A DNA stretch of 64,000 nt from Glossina fuscipes. Taxonomy: Eukaryota; Arthropoda; Insecta; Diptera; Glossinidae. Position numbers and translations under genes: made by a program. The DNA lies in contig NW_023998434.1 in the NCBI RefSeq assembly GCF_014805625.2, forward strand, positions 1,032,097 through 1,096,096. The letters are read 5' to 3'. Under the pieces are notes generated by a model that saw only the letters and a program-made list of their open reading frames with translations, did not search any database and was not told the DNA's origin. Shown in pieces: positions 23,762-37,319 of the stretch; position 1 is the first letter of the stretch, and each line of letters opens with the position of its first letter.

Positions 23762-23820
23762 GTTTGGTTTAGTTTGGTTTGCTTTGGTTTGCTTTGCTTT
23801 GGTTTGGTTTGGTTTGGTTT
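23762..23820 (+). repeat. (TTTGG/TTTGC)n pentanucleotide array
   Basis: About twelve imperfect TTTGG/TTTGC/TTTAG units in a row; the translated frame is a Trp/Phe/Leu/Val repeat, not a gene. Confidence 0.8.
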
Positions 23821-23899
23821 ATCTTATTTTCTTGCATTTATTTGCTTTTATAACTTATTTAATGAATTTTAAGATTTTTATTCTTATATTTTATATACA

Positions 23900-23901
23900 T
23901 A

Positions 23902-23935
<34 letters not shown>

Positions 23936-23955
23936 GCTCTCTCTCTTTCTCTTTC
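23900..23955 (+). repeat. (CT)n microsatellite
   Basis: CTCTCGCT then a long CT run ending in TTCTCTTTC. Confidence 0.85.
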
Positions 23956-26900
23956 TTTTCTTCTATTAGTTATAACAAAAGTAGTATGAATGCTATGTGC
24001 ATAATGTGTGTATAAGTGTGTGTATGTATGTGCTGTAAACCGCAATTATAATATTTCAGATCATTTACACATTCAAAAAAAAAAAAAAATAAATAAATAA
24101 AAATAAATATATATGTTTTTATATATTCTTTCATGATCCTCAAGCCAACCACTAAGTATACTTGATTTCTGGTGTTCTCTCATTTAATTACATTATGATT
24201 GTTGTATGGCTTGTTAACTTTTTTCGTTTTATTTATTTATTTCGTATTATTATTATTATTATGATTTTTATTTTTACATATATATTTTTACATTGCAATG
24301 CCTTTGCGTGTATGTGTTTTTAGTTTTCAATTTTTGGTTTTGTTATTTTTGCGGTTTATCTCAAGTGATATTTTCGGTTTTTACATATACACGTACTTGT
24401 GTTTGTGTGTGTGTGTGTGTAGCAATTATCGTTTTTATATAAATTTCGTTTTTTAATAATAAAAAAAAAAAAAGAACTAAACATATTTTCCGTTTTAGAT
24501 TTCATTTTAATCACTAATTAAATCTAATATTAAAAACGTATTACGTTTACGAATTACATTTAACTACGTTTTATGTATTTACGAAATTTTACTTTTCTTT
24601 ATTTATTTATTTAATTATTTATTTTTTATTTTTTTCTTTGCTATCCTTTGGTAAAGGATCATCTCGCTTGTAATGATAATTACTCCGCAAAGGCGTGTGT
24701 TTGTCCGTCTGTCCTACCTGTCTTTTCATGCAATATATGTCGACTCTTCGAGTTCACTTCAATGGATAAAAATTAAAAATCAATTAATTTTTAATATTAA
24801 TTTCCGGAAAAATAATATCAAACATTAATATATAAATGCTATTGAAGGCTTTCAATTGTCAATCAAGCCACACGTTATCTGGTCATGAAAAATTTTAAAG
24901 TAATTTAAAGACTTTTTTTATCAAAGAATCAAAGGAAAATCGTAGTTATCATGCGCCCTGTGAATCATGGTATCGCCAACAGTGAATGGCGGTTTGACTT
25001 TTTAACACATACATGTTAACTAAATAAACCTAACCTTAATGGACTGCCATATATGACGGATCTTCTTTCATCTGCTTCAATAGTAAATAGATGCACGATT
25101 TCTCTCTAACGCAATGATGTTCTGCTGATGAAAGCGGACAGTTTTTTACTGGGGTTAGTCACCTTTTTATATTTGTATAAGTTCATGTTTACCGTTTTCG
25201 CTCATGTGCTTGCAAGTTTCTAAGACGACATTTTAACTTATAATGGTATACGCAATCAAAAGTTTTTAATCGAAATCGCAAAAGTCTTTCGAAACTAACT
25301 GCTAATCTATTGCTTTGCCTATAGATCCGTTAATAAATAATTTTAACTCCAATGTTAGGCCGAGGTACGAGTTGATGTAGGACGTAGGTACGTTTGCAAA
25401 GGGTAAAAGAATCTTATTATTCTTTGATAACACTTGCAAGACTCTGATCCTTTAAATTCCCTAAAATTCGGTAATAAAATTGAATATTTATCGTTTGGAG
25501 TATTATAGGGGCTGTCAAAAAAGTACCGGTTTTTTTTTATACTTAGGTATGAAATTATATTCATTTAAAGAATTACGGATAGTTTATAAGCATTTTCTCA
25601 TATAGCTGCGGCATAGAGTTTTCTCGTTACTAGAATTGATTCTGATCGCGCTTTGGCACGGATCTACGGCGGTTATTGTAGGACAAATTATGGACTCATC
25701 TGCCATGCTGGTATCCTGAATTATTTGCCGAACGTAAGCGACAAATTTGGTTCACAACAGCAATTTGCATAGAAAATGAGCGCAGGACGTTTGAATCTTC
25801 TTAGTTGCCATCATATAGAAGGGTGATCCGGAAAAGTAAGCCTTTGTACGACATAGCCATGCAGCCATATATTCAATTAGATAAACAATAATAATAAAAT
25901 CTTTTTAAAAATTTGGATGATGTTCTCCTTCGCTTTCCAATATGAGAGTGTTCATGGCTACTACGCAGGGAAGCAAAGGGTAATTTTCTGCGCATTATCA
26001 CAAAAAGCAATGAATAATTTTTTGGGTAAAATGACACAAGGTATACGATTGTCGGCCTTAATCGATAACAATTCTTTTCCCCATTTCCCTTGATTCGGAA
26101 ATTTTTTTCAATTTTACTTGGGCACTTGGCACTTGTTACCTGATTTCATCAGATTATTTTACTGTAAATCGCTTAAATTAATAAATTTTTTAAATTATTT
26201 AAAAAAAAAAAAGAAAAGATAAGAGTAATCGGTTTAAATCGGTAAAAATATTGTATTCGCCTTAAAGAGCGAACCTTTAATATCCACCACCACCACAATC
26301 GCAAATTATAATATAAATTATTCTGTGGGCATATCGGTTAGTCAATCAAGACCATTCTTACTATTTAAGCGTGGATTAATGTCACCTAAAGTTTCCAAGT
26401 TTTAATGTTCGTTTTTTATGTTTTCTTATTGAAATATTGAAGAAGAGAATTCAATCTAACAAACTTGTCCGGAGCAAGACTCATTTCGACCCAAATCCTT
26501 AAACGGTCTTGATAGATAAATAATTGTTTCGTTTCCCTTTTCTATATCGATTCGAAACAACAAAACAAGACAATAATCAAATTGACTGGAAGTCTTCCAT
26601 AATTACGGGCTGAACAGTTCTAATTCCATTCCAAATGGTGGTGAATATAATAATAATTCGAATACGTTGTGCCTTTATTGTTAGCAAATGACGATAATTG
26701 ATTGATTTTCTTACATTTTTTTGTCTCATTTTTAATTTTGTTTTTTTGTTTGTTTGTTTGTTTATTTGTTGTTGTTGTTGGTGGTGTTGTTGTTTTCGAC
26801 CAACATTGAACACATTTTACAAAGGCAGGGTTTTAAAATTACAATAATAGGCGTGGTTAATAATTGATCTTTGTAGTTGTTGTGGTTGTTGTTGTTGTTG

Positions 26901-29416
26901 TTGTTTTAATCAAGATTTTATTTATTAATTCAAATTATACCATTCCACAGTAGTTGGTCCCTACGCCTTAGAGTACTCGAATTTTATTAAAAAAAAAAAA
27001 TAAGACCAATTTGTATATGTTTATGTAGGTATATAAAATTAATATAAGCAAATTAATAAATTAATAAATAAGAAATTCTCAGATCGCCTTGGGGCGTATC
27101 GTTTAAATATCCACCATCGCATACCATAGGCAAATATTTTCACAATGAAATTTTTCCGCACAATGTGAATAACGGCGATTGTTCGCAATAAATATAAAAG
27201 TTGATACACCTGCTGCTACATAGTGTAGTGTACGTGCGGAAGTGTCAATCGGAGCACAAAAATGATTCCCATTTCGCATATTTTAAGATATGACCAATAA
27301 CAGCATCAGGACACGAACTTGAATTTTTCGTTCCAGTGCCGGATATGTCCTAAACACAAGATAATACGGCAGGGTCCAGCTAATCGCACTTATTGTCAAG
27401 CATGACCTGTAGGCGACAGTCAAGATTCACCTTATTTACACCAAAATTATTCTTCTTCTTCTTTTGCTCTCTATCTTTTTAATAAAATATGACAGACAGC
27501 AGGACGGATAGACGGATATATGTAAGGACACTCACGGCTACGTCAGACTTTGTGCTTTCTTGAGATCTCTACTGAATGTCGCTGACTTTTGGAAGGGGAA
27601 AAACAGCTCTAGTATGTGTTCGTCCTGTGATGGTGGATAGAAATAAAATTGAAAACCAAAACAAAACAAATAGAAAATAAATATAAACGAGCAGCAAAAA
27701 AAAAAAAGGGATATTAGAACTTTTCTAAGACAGTGATTGTCGGAGGTTGCTTGCGTCATCATAGTATATTTTGTGGCATTTAGCTTTTTGTTGTGCTTGT
27801 TTTTTATTTCGTCTTAAATTGAGGTTTTCTTCTGCCTTTGTTTACAATTTTTTTTTTTTAATTTTTTCTGAAATATTTATTTTTATTAATTTGTTAATTT
27901 ATTATTTTGTCTTTGGTTTTTATCTGATTTTCTACATTTTCCGTGAAAACATATAAAATATTTTTTTTATTCTAAATTTTTAAATATTTTTTTTTTTTTT
28001 TTTTTTTAATTCTATTTTGTGGGGCCTACGTCTAATGTTGTTTTAGCATTTAATTATTATTTTGTTTTACATTGTTTTCGTATTTGTTTCACACTCACAT
28101 TGAAATTTTGTTTTACTTCAATTTAAATAACGTTTCTTAAGCCCAACATTTACTGCTCTAATTAAAAATTTTTTTAAGTAATAATTTTTATTTATTTATT
28201 TTTTTCTGGAATTATTATTATTTTTTCCTCGAGTGTTGCGTTTTAACGTCTTCGTGACAATTGCTTAAGTCTTGTTAGTCTACAAAAATGTACACAAATA
28301 TTTTTGTGTTTTGCTTATCTACGCAAAAGAATCCAAAATATTCTAGCTTTTAACATTTGTATTTCTATTTTTTATTTCTTTCGTTTCCTTAAGCAGTTTG
28401 TCTTTGCGGTTTTTTTCTTTTTCTTTTTTTTTTTTTTTTTGTTTCTCGCTAAACGTAAAGTTATGACTATTGAACATCAATACAAAACAATTATTTTATT
28501 TAGTTATTCTCTTCTTCTTTTTTTAAATTTTTTTTAATTTATTTTTTGTCTGTTTTTGTTAAAAACTCAATTCTACGGAATTGTTTGTTTTTTATGGGCG
28601 CTTTTATTTCTTACATATTTATACTTAATTTATTTTTTTAACTTTTATTGTGAATTTCCATGAAACCGTAAAATTTAGCAAAAATTAAATAAAAAACAAA
28701 AAAATAAAACAGAAATTTTTGTTATATGAAAATTGCAAAGAAAAAAAAACAAAAAATTGGCGAAATTAATCTTGAATGATAATCATATTCGACATGCATG
28801 GTTTTTCAAAATTTCCGTACATGAATTAAAAATAATAGAAGAAATAAATAAAAAATCTATATTTTAAAAAATCTTGCCTATCCTTGAGTGCGCGTGGTTA
28901 ACGCAAAAGATCTCACTTTGTAAGTTGCTCTGATGACGAACATGAAAATATTATTTATTTCTCTTAGTTTTTTTTTTTTTTTTGAGTCGGGACGACACAC
29001 TTTCAGAACTGATCGTTGTAGTGGGAAAGAATGTATAAATGGCCACAGGTCGATATGCCACATTCCATCACAATGCCTCGAAAATTGTGTGAGATCTGTA
29101 GTTTGAACATAATAATATCTGGAAAGACATCAGACATAGAGATATATGCTTATATCAATTCAAAAAATTTTTCTGTTTTGAAAAGATGGACCTGACTTAA
29201 AACTTTTCAGTTGACTTCGCCTATACGTGTAACATTGGAGCGGCCAGAAAGTCCAGTTGAAAGAGAAAGAAGTAGAAAGTAATGGGTGCAAATGCAATCC
29301 CTAAATAGATTCTAATATCTACAACCAAGTACCAAGTACCGCAAATTCTGACATGATAGTCGCGCCTTAGTACTCATGCTATCGATGTTTTCCAGTTGCA
29401 AAGAAAAGTCGTTTTT

Positions 29417-29581
29417 AATATTATTCTTCCGCCTGAGTGGCCAAGTAGCAAGAGTCTCGACGAGCAACTCAATGGTCGTGGTTTCAAATCTCAAGTGCGG
29501 TAGAGTTTTTAATAAAACCGAAAGCCTTAAATGCTAGTGCTTTAAGACTTTAGTCTTAGAATTTATTCTCTGGCTAAATTT

Positions 29582-29612
<31 letters not shown>
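29417..29612 (+). mobile_element. tRNA-derived SINE-like element
   Basis: A tRNA-like head carries an A box (TGGCCAAGTAGC, 29438-29449) and a B box (GGTTTCAAATC, 29480-29490) about 30 bases apart, consistent with an internal Pol III promoter. About 100 bases of unrelated body follow, then a (TAA)n tail at 29581-29605, the usual 3' end of insect SINEs. AATATTATTCTTCC at 29417 and AATATTATTATTCC at about 29601 could be an imperfect target duplication, although the tail overlaps it. It does not fold as an intact tRNA: the discriminator and acceptor stem are missing. Confidence 0.5.
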
Positions 29613-29613
<1 letters not shown>

Positions 29614-30569
29614 CCTTTCTATCGCCTTTTAAGTCGGCTTAAGCCCATAAAATAAAAGGAACGGAACACGTATTCTTTGAAAGGAAAATTATACCAAGCA
29701 AGATATTAATTTTTTTATTATCATAGTAAATAGAGGGCAACTGGCAAAACTTAAAGGAAATTTTAATGGAGAACTAAAATTTCGTAGAATTACACCAAAA
29801 AGAAAAAAAAAAGGACGACAACGATAGTTGTTTTGCCTTTTTTATTCGAGAGTACGCCTAAGCATGTGCCATCAAATTGCTACACTTTCGATTTTTATGT
29901 CCACCTGTTTGCTGAGTATATTGGAAACATTAACTTACACATTCACTTACTTACTTCTCAAAAAACTAATTTAGTCTCCAATTATTCCTTATTACCTTAG
30001 CTCAGATTAGATGCGAAAATTCGCATAGGCGCAGCATACACTCGCTTCATAGTTATCAGAAAAATTGTTGTAATTGTTTTATTTCTCTTAAATTGTGTCC
30101 CATTTCTTTCTGGCCTTCATTGTGTTACATGGTTAGTCATAATAAAAAATAAAATAAAATTTTTATTCACTTTTTTTATGCTTTTTAGTGTAGAGCAGAG
30201 ACAAACGTAGCAAATGTTCGTTTATTGGCACGCGGCTTTAGAAGACATTCATAATCTAATAATTGCCTTAGGGAAAAAAGCTTTTCACTTCGCGGAATAC
30301 GCAACATCAGCTAACTTGTCTCTGATATTAACTTTCACTTGAAGTCCGCAGTTTTTCAAAAGAAAAAAACTTGTAAAGGCATCTATAATAAAACATAATA
30401 CATTATGTATAGCATGTTAGTTTGTTGACATACCTTGTAGATTACAAGGTCGCCTATGAAATATTCTCAAATTGGATAAAAATATGAATTGAAAAACGAA
30501 TGATATATGTTACGAATGATAAGATGTACGCTGCGGGGTAAGTAAATAAATCTGGGCTCTATCTTAAAA

Positions 30570-31245
30570 TCAAGTAAGAAAGTTGTAGTCGGCGGGGGCC
30601 GAATCTCGCATATCCTTCGCTATACTTTTCACATTCTACTCTCCAGGTCCTTTTATTTGATTCCCATATCGCTGGTATTATTAAGGAAAAATTAATATTC
30701 ACTTTAGAATTAACCCGTTCTTAAACGGATGGAGGAGTGTACAAAATAGTTTTAAACTTTTTTTCTTGTTTGCCTTAAGCATTAAACCTCACAGAAGAAA
30801 AAAATTAAATTTAATTACATGTAACTTTGTGTGGACATGGCCGATTGGTTTACTTTTTGGACCTAGCGACTAGAGTGTCTCGCAAAGCAAATGTGCAAAG
30901 CGTCAGCCTTCTAACGAGTAAAAATCCAAAACTTTTTGTTCGAAAAAACTGAATTGAGTTCAGTTTACGCGTCACTGCCCGCTTCTGCGCTAACCAATTT
31001 GGCTCATTTTCAATACCAACCTATGTGCATAAACTACCAATGTTTCTATCAAATTTGAAGTTAAGATCTTCATTTTTGCGACCTGGAGTAGGCCAACAAA
31101 ACACACTGCCCAGACGCACAAATATGGCTAAATCAACTCAGAATTTCACACTGATCAAGAATATATATACTTCATAGGGTCTTTGGTATTATCGAAAAAA
31201 AAAAGTGAATGTACCTCCATCTTACAGTGGTGGGTGCAAAAAAAA
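30570..31245 (+). repeat. Full-length DINE-1/mini-me-like element
   Basis: Head TCAAGTAAGAAAGTTGTAGT and CGGCGGGGGCCGAATCTCGC; then TTATTTGATTCCCATATCGC; TAACTTTGTGTGGACATGGC; TTTTCAATACCAACCTATGT; a short GACGCACAAATATGGCTAAA block; TGATCAAGAATATATATACT; and an end TACAGTGGTGGGTGC followed by poly-A. The same order is seen inverted at 15640-16662 and, longer, at 38640-39540. It has no ORF. Confidence 0.6.
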
Positions 31246-31973
31246 AAAAAAACCCGACAGACATTTATTGATGATCAATTTCAGAGCAATTTCGATATAA
31301 TTAGATAGTGAATGAAAATTTTTGCGACTGCATGTCGTGCAATTTTGAAATAAATTTAAAGCATTGATTGATTGCCTACTTTTAGGTAAATTAGTTTCAA
31401 AATAATCATTACCTAATTCGAGGCTCATTTGCTATTAAAATCAAACGATTTGAAACTGAACTAAACCGTTGAAACTTGGTATGGCCCGATCTTTATAGCA
31501 AAAAATTTTAAACGCAGTGAATATGTTTATTAACGAAGCGCATATATATGAAAATTTTTAAATGTTTAATTTTTTTTCATATTTTCATTTTTTTTTTTTT
31601 TTGTGTGTTTATTTATAAATAAAAGTGCTGTTTCGTGTGCTGTATCGAGTAATTGAGTTTTTAAAAATTTTGCAATGAACGAATTGATATTTTTGAATGG
31701 CAAAAAACAAAAAGAAAAAAAACAATTAATTTATGTTGCAACACTTCTAGGCAAATATGCTATGTGCTTGAAATTGAGGAAATGCATATTGTTCGGAGTT
31801 GGTTTTAATTTTTTGCTATATAAACTTTAATTAAAATTAATATTTATTACTATTATAAATATTTTGTTTGCAATTTATGAACATATCCAGCATGTTCTAA
31901 AAGATCATTCGTTCGGTTGTTTTGTGTATAAAATATTTGTGAATTTCGTTTTAGTAAAAATTGTACAAAAAGA

Positions 31974-32026
31974 ATATATTTATATATCTATATATTTACC
32001 TGTATACATATACATATATATATATA

Positions 32027-32060
<34 letters not shown>

Positions 32061-32160
32061 TATATGATATATATAGATATATATATATGATATATAGGTA
32101 TAGGTATAGGTATATGTATACATATACATATACATATATATATATATACATATATATTTA
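31974..32160 (+). repeat. Complex TA/TATACA/GGTATA repeat tract
   Basis: Almost 190 bases of TATA, ATACATA and TATAGGTATAGG units with several self-complementary segments; cruciform-prone but probably simple expansion. Confidence 0.85.
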
Positions 32161-32489
32161 CATCATTATTTACGCGCTATTGAAAATTTAGACGACAAAA
32201 ATATATTATATCTGATTGTATAAAATCTACAAAAAAAAAAAAAAAAAAAAAATTTAACGAAAATATTTCTAAAAATTATTTTATATCAAAACTTATATGT
32301 TCTTTATTTTTGTTTTCTTTTTTTTTTTCGTCTACGATTTTTTTTTTTATAAAAAATTTAACTAGGAAAATTAAATTTCTTGTTATATTTTTATATATAT
32401 ATTTTTATATAAAAATGTTAATTTTTTTTCTATGGTTGACTTTTGGCGTACAGTTGTTACTTGGTAATTTGAAAATGGTGAGGGAGGGA

Positions 32490-32504
32490 GGGGGGGGGGG
32501 GGGG
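32490..32504 (+). repeat. Poly-G run (15 G) preceded by AGGGAGGGAG
   Basis: GGTGAGGGAGGGAG leads straight into 15 G and CCCC, in otherwise extremely AT-rich DNA. It satisfies the G-quadruplex pattern. The exact length may be a sequencing uncertainty. Confidence 0.8.
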
Positions 32505-34045
32505 CCCCTACCTGATGGCAGACTACTTTCTTTTAATTTTCATATTCATTTCTGTTTTTTTTCGCTTTTAAACGAATTTTTAGCAAACATTTTATTGTAC
32601 ATTTATTTATTCATTTTTGTTCTTTTTTTTTTTGTATAATAATGTGATCTGTTATTTTTATTACTCTTAGGGGAGGTGTTGAGAACAAAACAGTTCCTCT
32701 TATTTATTTAAAGTCAGTCCAGTATTGCTATACTTCAGCTCTTGTGATTATTGGTGACCAACAACAGACGCACGACGGATAGGCGGTAAATATCTGGCTT
32801 TATATGGGTATATACCGCACGGGTTTATGATTTTTAAAGAAATCTCGTAAATATATCCATTACATATCAGATCAATAATTGAGTGATAGTGATAGTAGAT
32901 TATATTTGTCTGCTTGCGGATAAAATCCATTTTAAAACATGATCTACGGCCATCAATGAAATTTTTATTTTATATACTAAGAACAACATCGATTCGTCTT
33001 CTATATCATCTTATGGACTTATTGGGGATTGTGTTTAGCTTTTTGAATTTTTTGCGTCACCTGGCATTCCGCACGACAGAGAAGCGAGTAGAGAAACGGC
33101 CATAATTGGATCGGCTTATGATCTTTCATTAATCAAGAATATCTATTGGTTTTAAGGTATTTTTTGCGCGTATCCCATGGACGGAACGACCAACTGTCGC
33201 AATCAAGCATAAAATCGCTCGGAATTATACTGGAAAGGCTTTTTACTTATTTATTGATTAATTCAATTATTATATTCATATCTTTTCTCATATTCCTATA
33301 AACATTTTGCGCGGTTAGTGTTTGCTTCAAACATGTCTGTCCCTTTTTTTTTAAATTATTTTTTTTATTTTTTATATTTCTTAACATGTTTTATTATGAA
33401 ATGCTTTTAGGAGACGAACTATTTTGCTTTAATTTTTTTTTTTTTAAATTTTTCTCAATTATAAATACTATTACAACAAATACCCGTAATTACGTTATTT
33501 TACTGCTGGTTTTTTTCTTTTTTCTTAATTTTTTCATTTTTGAGGTGTTTTATTTATTATTATTTATTTATTTAATTATTTTGTTTTTTTTTTCTTTTTT
33601 TGTTAAAAGGTTTTTTTAGTTCTAATTCTTGGGTTTGTGTTAGCTTTTGTTTTATATGTCGTTTAAACCACTACTACAACTATTGTCTGAAGTTTTTTTT
33701 TTTAAATGTTGTTTTTATTCTTTTTATTACTTCGCTTTCAAGAGTTTCTTTCACTTAAAAATTAAACGCAACTTGAGGTTTCAAGTTATAATCTGATCTG
33801 GCGCAAAAGGCAAGCTTAGCGTTTTTCTCTTTTTCCTCATTTGTTTGTTTTTTTTTTTTTTGTTTTTCTTTTTCAAATTTCTGCAGAAAAAAACGCCTGC
33901 ATTTTTAGGGTGGGGTTAGTTTTTTCTTCTTCCTTGTTTTTTCTTTTCTTTCTTTCGTTTCTTTTGTTTTGTTTTGTTTTTGAAAAAAATAAAAAATAAA
34001 AGAATAAAATTAAATAAAATAAAAAAATTGTTTCCCTTAATTTAC

Positions 34046-37000
34046 TTAAAATATAAAATCACCGCAATCCATGGCATAGTCAAAGTCCTCACCGCCTAAA
34101 TCCTCAACGCCGGTAGAATGAAAATCGAACCCTCCAATATCGGTATGATAAATGGCGCCACTGCATGTCGTATCTATTAAATTGGTGCAGTGCGTTGTTG
34201 GCAGTGCATGCAATGTAAAAGTATCCTCACATTGTGACCAAGTTAAGCCTGTTGTCGTATAATGAAAGAATTAAAGAAGAGTGACATACTCTATTTATAT
34301 TTTTTTTTTTTATAATTTACCTCCACTCCATACACCGTTCGGTAAAGTAGCCCAACCCCAACCATGACCCCATGGCAATGGGCAGGCCAATGAAGCTTTC
34401 GAATCCGGTTTTTTACTCAATATTGCTACGGCAGCGTCACTTTTAATTAAAGGATTCTGATTATAAAATGTCCTTTGACTAACTGATATTTTACTATTTG
34501 CCAAAGCTTTCCTTTGCTTGACCTCCGTCGACGTTGCCGCTGTAAAAATTTATAAAATTAACAGCCTTGATAACCAATAATAAATAATAAAACAACTTTT
34601 TTATCAGTTTTGTTTAAAATTAAATTAAACTCGTATCTGAATCGTAAAACTTTTCAAAATCAATAAATTTAATAAATTGATATTACAAATGTGATTAATA
34701 GAATTTACTATCGATTCGTTGTTGTGTGTAAATAAATAATTTGCATTTATATGAAATTATTCCTAAATAAATATATGCATATGTGTAGCTTTGTTAAAGG
34801 TGATAATTGATAGTAGCTAGATGAAGACGAGAGCAATTTGAAAGCTTTCATTACTTCATAATAAGAAAGTGAAATTTTGCTATTCGCCTCTAAAAATTGA
34901 ATTTTTTTTTTTCGTTTCGGCACACGTGAGGCGCAAAAAGGTGCAATTCTGTCTTTAAAAGACCCAAAAAAAAAAAAAAAAAAAAAACAAAAAAAAATGA
35001 ACTCTTAGTGAAAACTCATCGAGGAAAGAGAATCGGGCAGAGTATTTAAACAAAAAAGGGCGAGTTTTCGATCCAGATGTAAGAAAAAGAAAAAAATATA
35101 ACAAAAAATTTAACATAATAAAAATATTAATAAAAAAATTTTAAAACTTTCTCAAAACACGACGCTTCAGAGCATTCTATAAAACGATTTCCAGAATTTT
35201 TTTTATTTAGTTATTTTCGTTCGATTTTTTTTCAACACTTGAAACTCTTAAATAAAATTTTTTTTTTGGTTTTTCTCGAAAATTAAATCGTTTCACTCAA
35301 ATGTTAACCTATCACACAAACACTAATAACTTATGCTACGATTGTCTATCACACAAATAATTCTAATGTTATTTGTTTTTTTTTTTTTCCTTTTTTTTTC
35401 TAGATATAAATTTGCACCAGTCACACCATGAATCGGTATAACTCAGGTATTGAAATATTTTAATTTTTAATACTTTTTCAAACATCATTTTTTTGCTCAG
35501 TATTTAAATATACGCTCGATAGCATCGTCGAATGCTATTATTGACTTTTCTTCCATACCGAAGAAATTTTCAAAAATGTCTTCTTTTTTTTTTTTTGGGA
35601 GTGTTACAGTGGTGTTACGAATCTGTCGACTAAGCCGTATGGATTAGCTTTTCCTATGTTAGTGCTTTCAGCGTGCAAGGAATCGGTTTTGTAATACGCA
35701 TGGATTGCATGCACTTGTCTTTTTATTTTGCCTTTCCTGGGTTTTTCAACAACAAATCGTTCAAAGTGATCAACTGTTGTAATAGTATTTGGTATCGGAC
35801 TTTATAGACTATCGCCTGCTTACTGTAACGATTCAGTCTTGTGGTCGATGGAAATCATGCGTCTCGGACTCTCAAAGTAAATTTATTTTATGAATGGAAA
35901 TTCTTTTAAAAAAAAAGATAAAGTAATCATAGGATGATGACAAGACCGTTCGACCAAAGACGAAGTGTTTTCAACGGATGTTACTTTTTTGCGCACGCGA
36001 CTCTATACCGTTAACGCTATTGCGTTGTCTGCTGTCGTATATATATATATGTAATGTTAGAAGTTGTAAAACTTTTATTAAATGACAACAACAAAACTGG
36101 CGCCAATGACGCAATTTGGCCGCACTTATAGCCATATATGGGCAAATTTTGGTTTCGTATTTCCCCATCTCACCTATACAGTAGACACTTTAGATTGTAA
36201 TTCGTTACAATTTGGGCAGGGTACGGCAACTAAAATATACATTTTCAGAATTCTTCGTTAAAACATAAGCAAATCCACTAAATCGATTTTTATGCTTAAG
36301 ACGACGTAAGGGATAACTAGTTTGCTGCTTTTTAAACATCACGTTAAGCATGATTTCATTTAACATGCAGACATTTAAAACCGATTCTGTCGTTCATGCT
36401 TATCAATATAAATATAGTATTGGGCAATAAAGTATTTATGATGACCTTTGTTGTGAATGTAAAAAACTTGACAATTTTGCTGATCATATAAAAAGTAATT
36501 GGAGAGGACTCTTTTGAGTTCATATCGCAAACAGTGCTTGTAGTAAGTAAATTTTGTTATTATTTTTTTATTTATTTTTTCTGAATTGACTTTCAACGAC
36601 CTTTTTTTGTTGTGTTCGGTAACTATTATTTAGTTGCAATTGAAAAATGAAACGGAAAAAATTAAAAAGAGAGAGAAAAAGGAAAAGCAACAAAAAAAAA
36701 AACAAAAAGAAAAAGTCAATTTTTCCCACTTACGTCTTATGCGTACCAAAGGTCTACGTAAAACATTCATTAGATGTGGCTTATCTACAACCAATTCAAT
36801 TTGTGGCGGTGGTGGCAACTGCGGAAAGTATTAAGAATAAAAGAAAAACAATACAATAATAATAATAAAACAACAACAACAACAACAACATGAACAACAA
36901 CAATGATAAGTAGTCAAGATAATTAGATTGTTTTTTCATTTTCATTTTTACACAATTTCATTGCTTTCTTCTTTTTTTTCCTTTTTTCCTTTTTTCCTTT

Positions 37001-37273
37001 TCTTTTAATTTTACTTTTTCTCTTCGGAATTTCTATCATTCTGCTTATAAAGCGCTACTGTATTTCTCCTTAGAGAGAGAAGAATACATTCGCAAGCTTA
37101 AGCATGGTATATATGTATGTATGTATGTATGTATATATATGTATATTATATACTTACGGTTTTCGTAATAGCATCAATCCATTCACTTAACGAACAAAAC
37201 AATTTTATAATAAAAAGGAGAAAAATGTTTCCGTTGTTTTAAACATTTTACATGAATGAAATCTTACACAATA

Positions 37274-37319
<46 letters not shown>

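Larger units (their letters stand above)
23093..29416. other. Gene-free region 23.1-29.4 kb
   Basis: Dominated by poly-T, TTG/CAA triplet runs (26756-26795, 26876-26906) and TA/GT microsatellites. GTCY/GACR tracts lie at 24703-24725 and 27490-27516. A patch at 25510-25860, starting GGGGCTGTCAAAAAAGTACC, has mixed composition like an old DNA transposon, but I could not identify a transposase. No coding exon is supported. Confidence 0.45.
29613..34045. other. Gene-free region 29.6-34.0 kb downstream of the PH-domain gene
   Basis: Contains the DINE-like element (30570-31245), a TA-rich tract (31970-32160), a 15-base G run (32490-32504) and long T-rich stretches at 33340-33990. Minus-strand AATAAA signals for the PH-domain gene are at 33728-33723 and 33719-33714. 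All ORFs are low-complexity Phe/Leu/Ile readings of T-rich DNA. Confidence 0.5.

Noticed and set aside
23762..23820. Telomere-like TTTGG array
   Set aside because: Flies lack telomerase repeats, the array is short and imperfect, and it sits in ordinary intergenic DNA.
29431..29505. Functional tRNA gene
   Set aside because: A and B boxes are present, but paired acceptor stem and intact anticodon arm are missing and a TAA tail follows; a SINE fits better.
32310..32639. 109-codon Phe-rich ORF
   Set aside because: Translation of T-rich DNA and a G run; no conserved feature.
36870..36905. CRISPR-like spaced repeats
   Set aside because: AAC triplet microsatellite; no direct repeats with unique spacers anywhere in this eukaryotic window.
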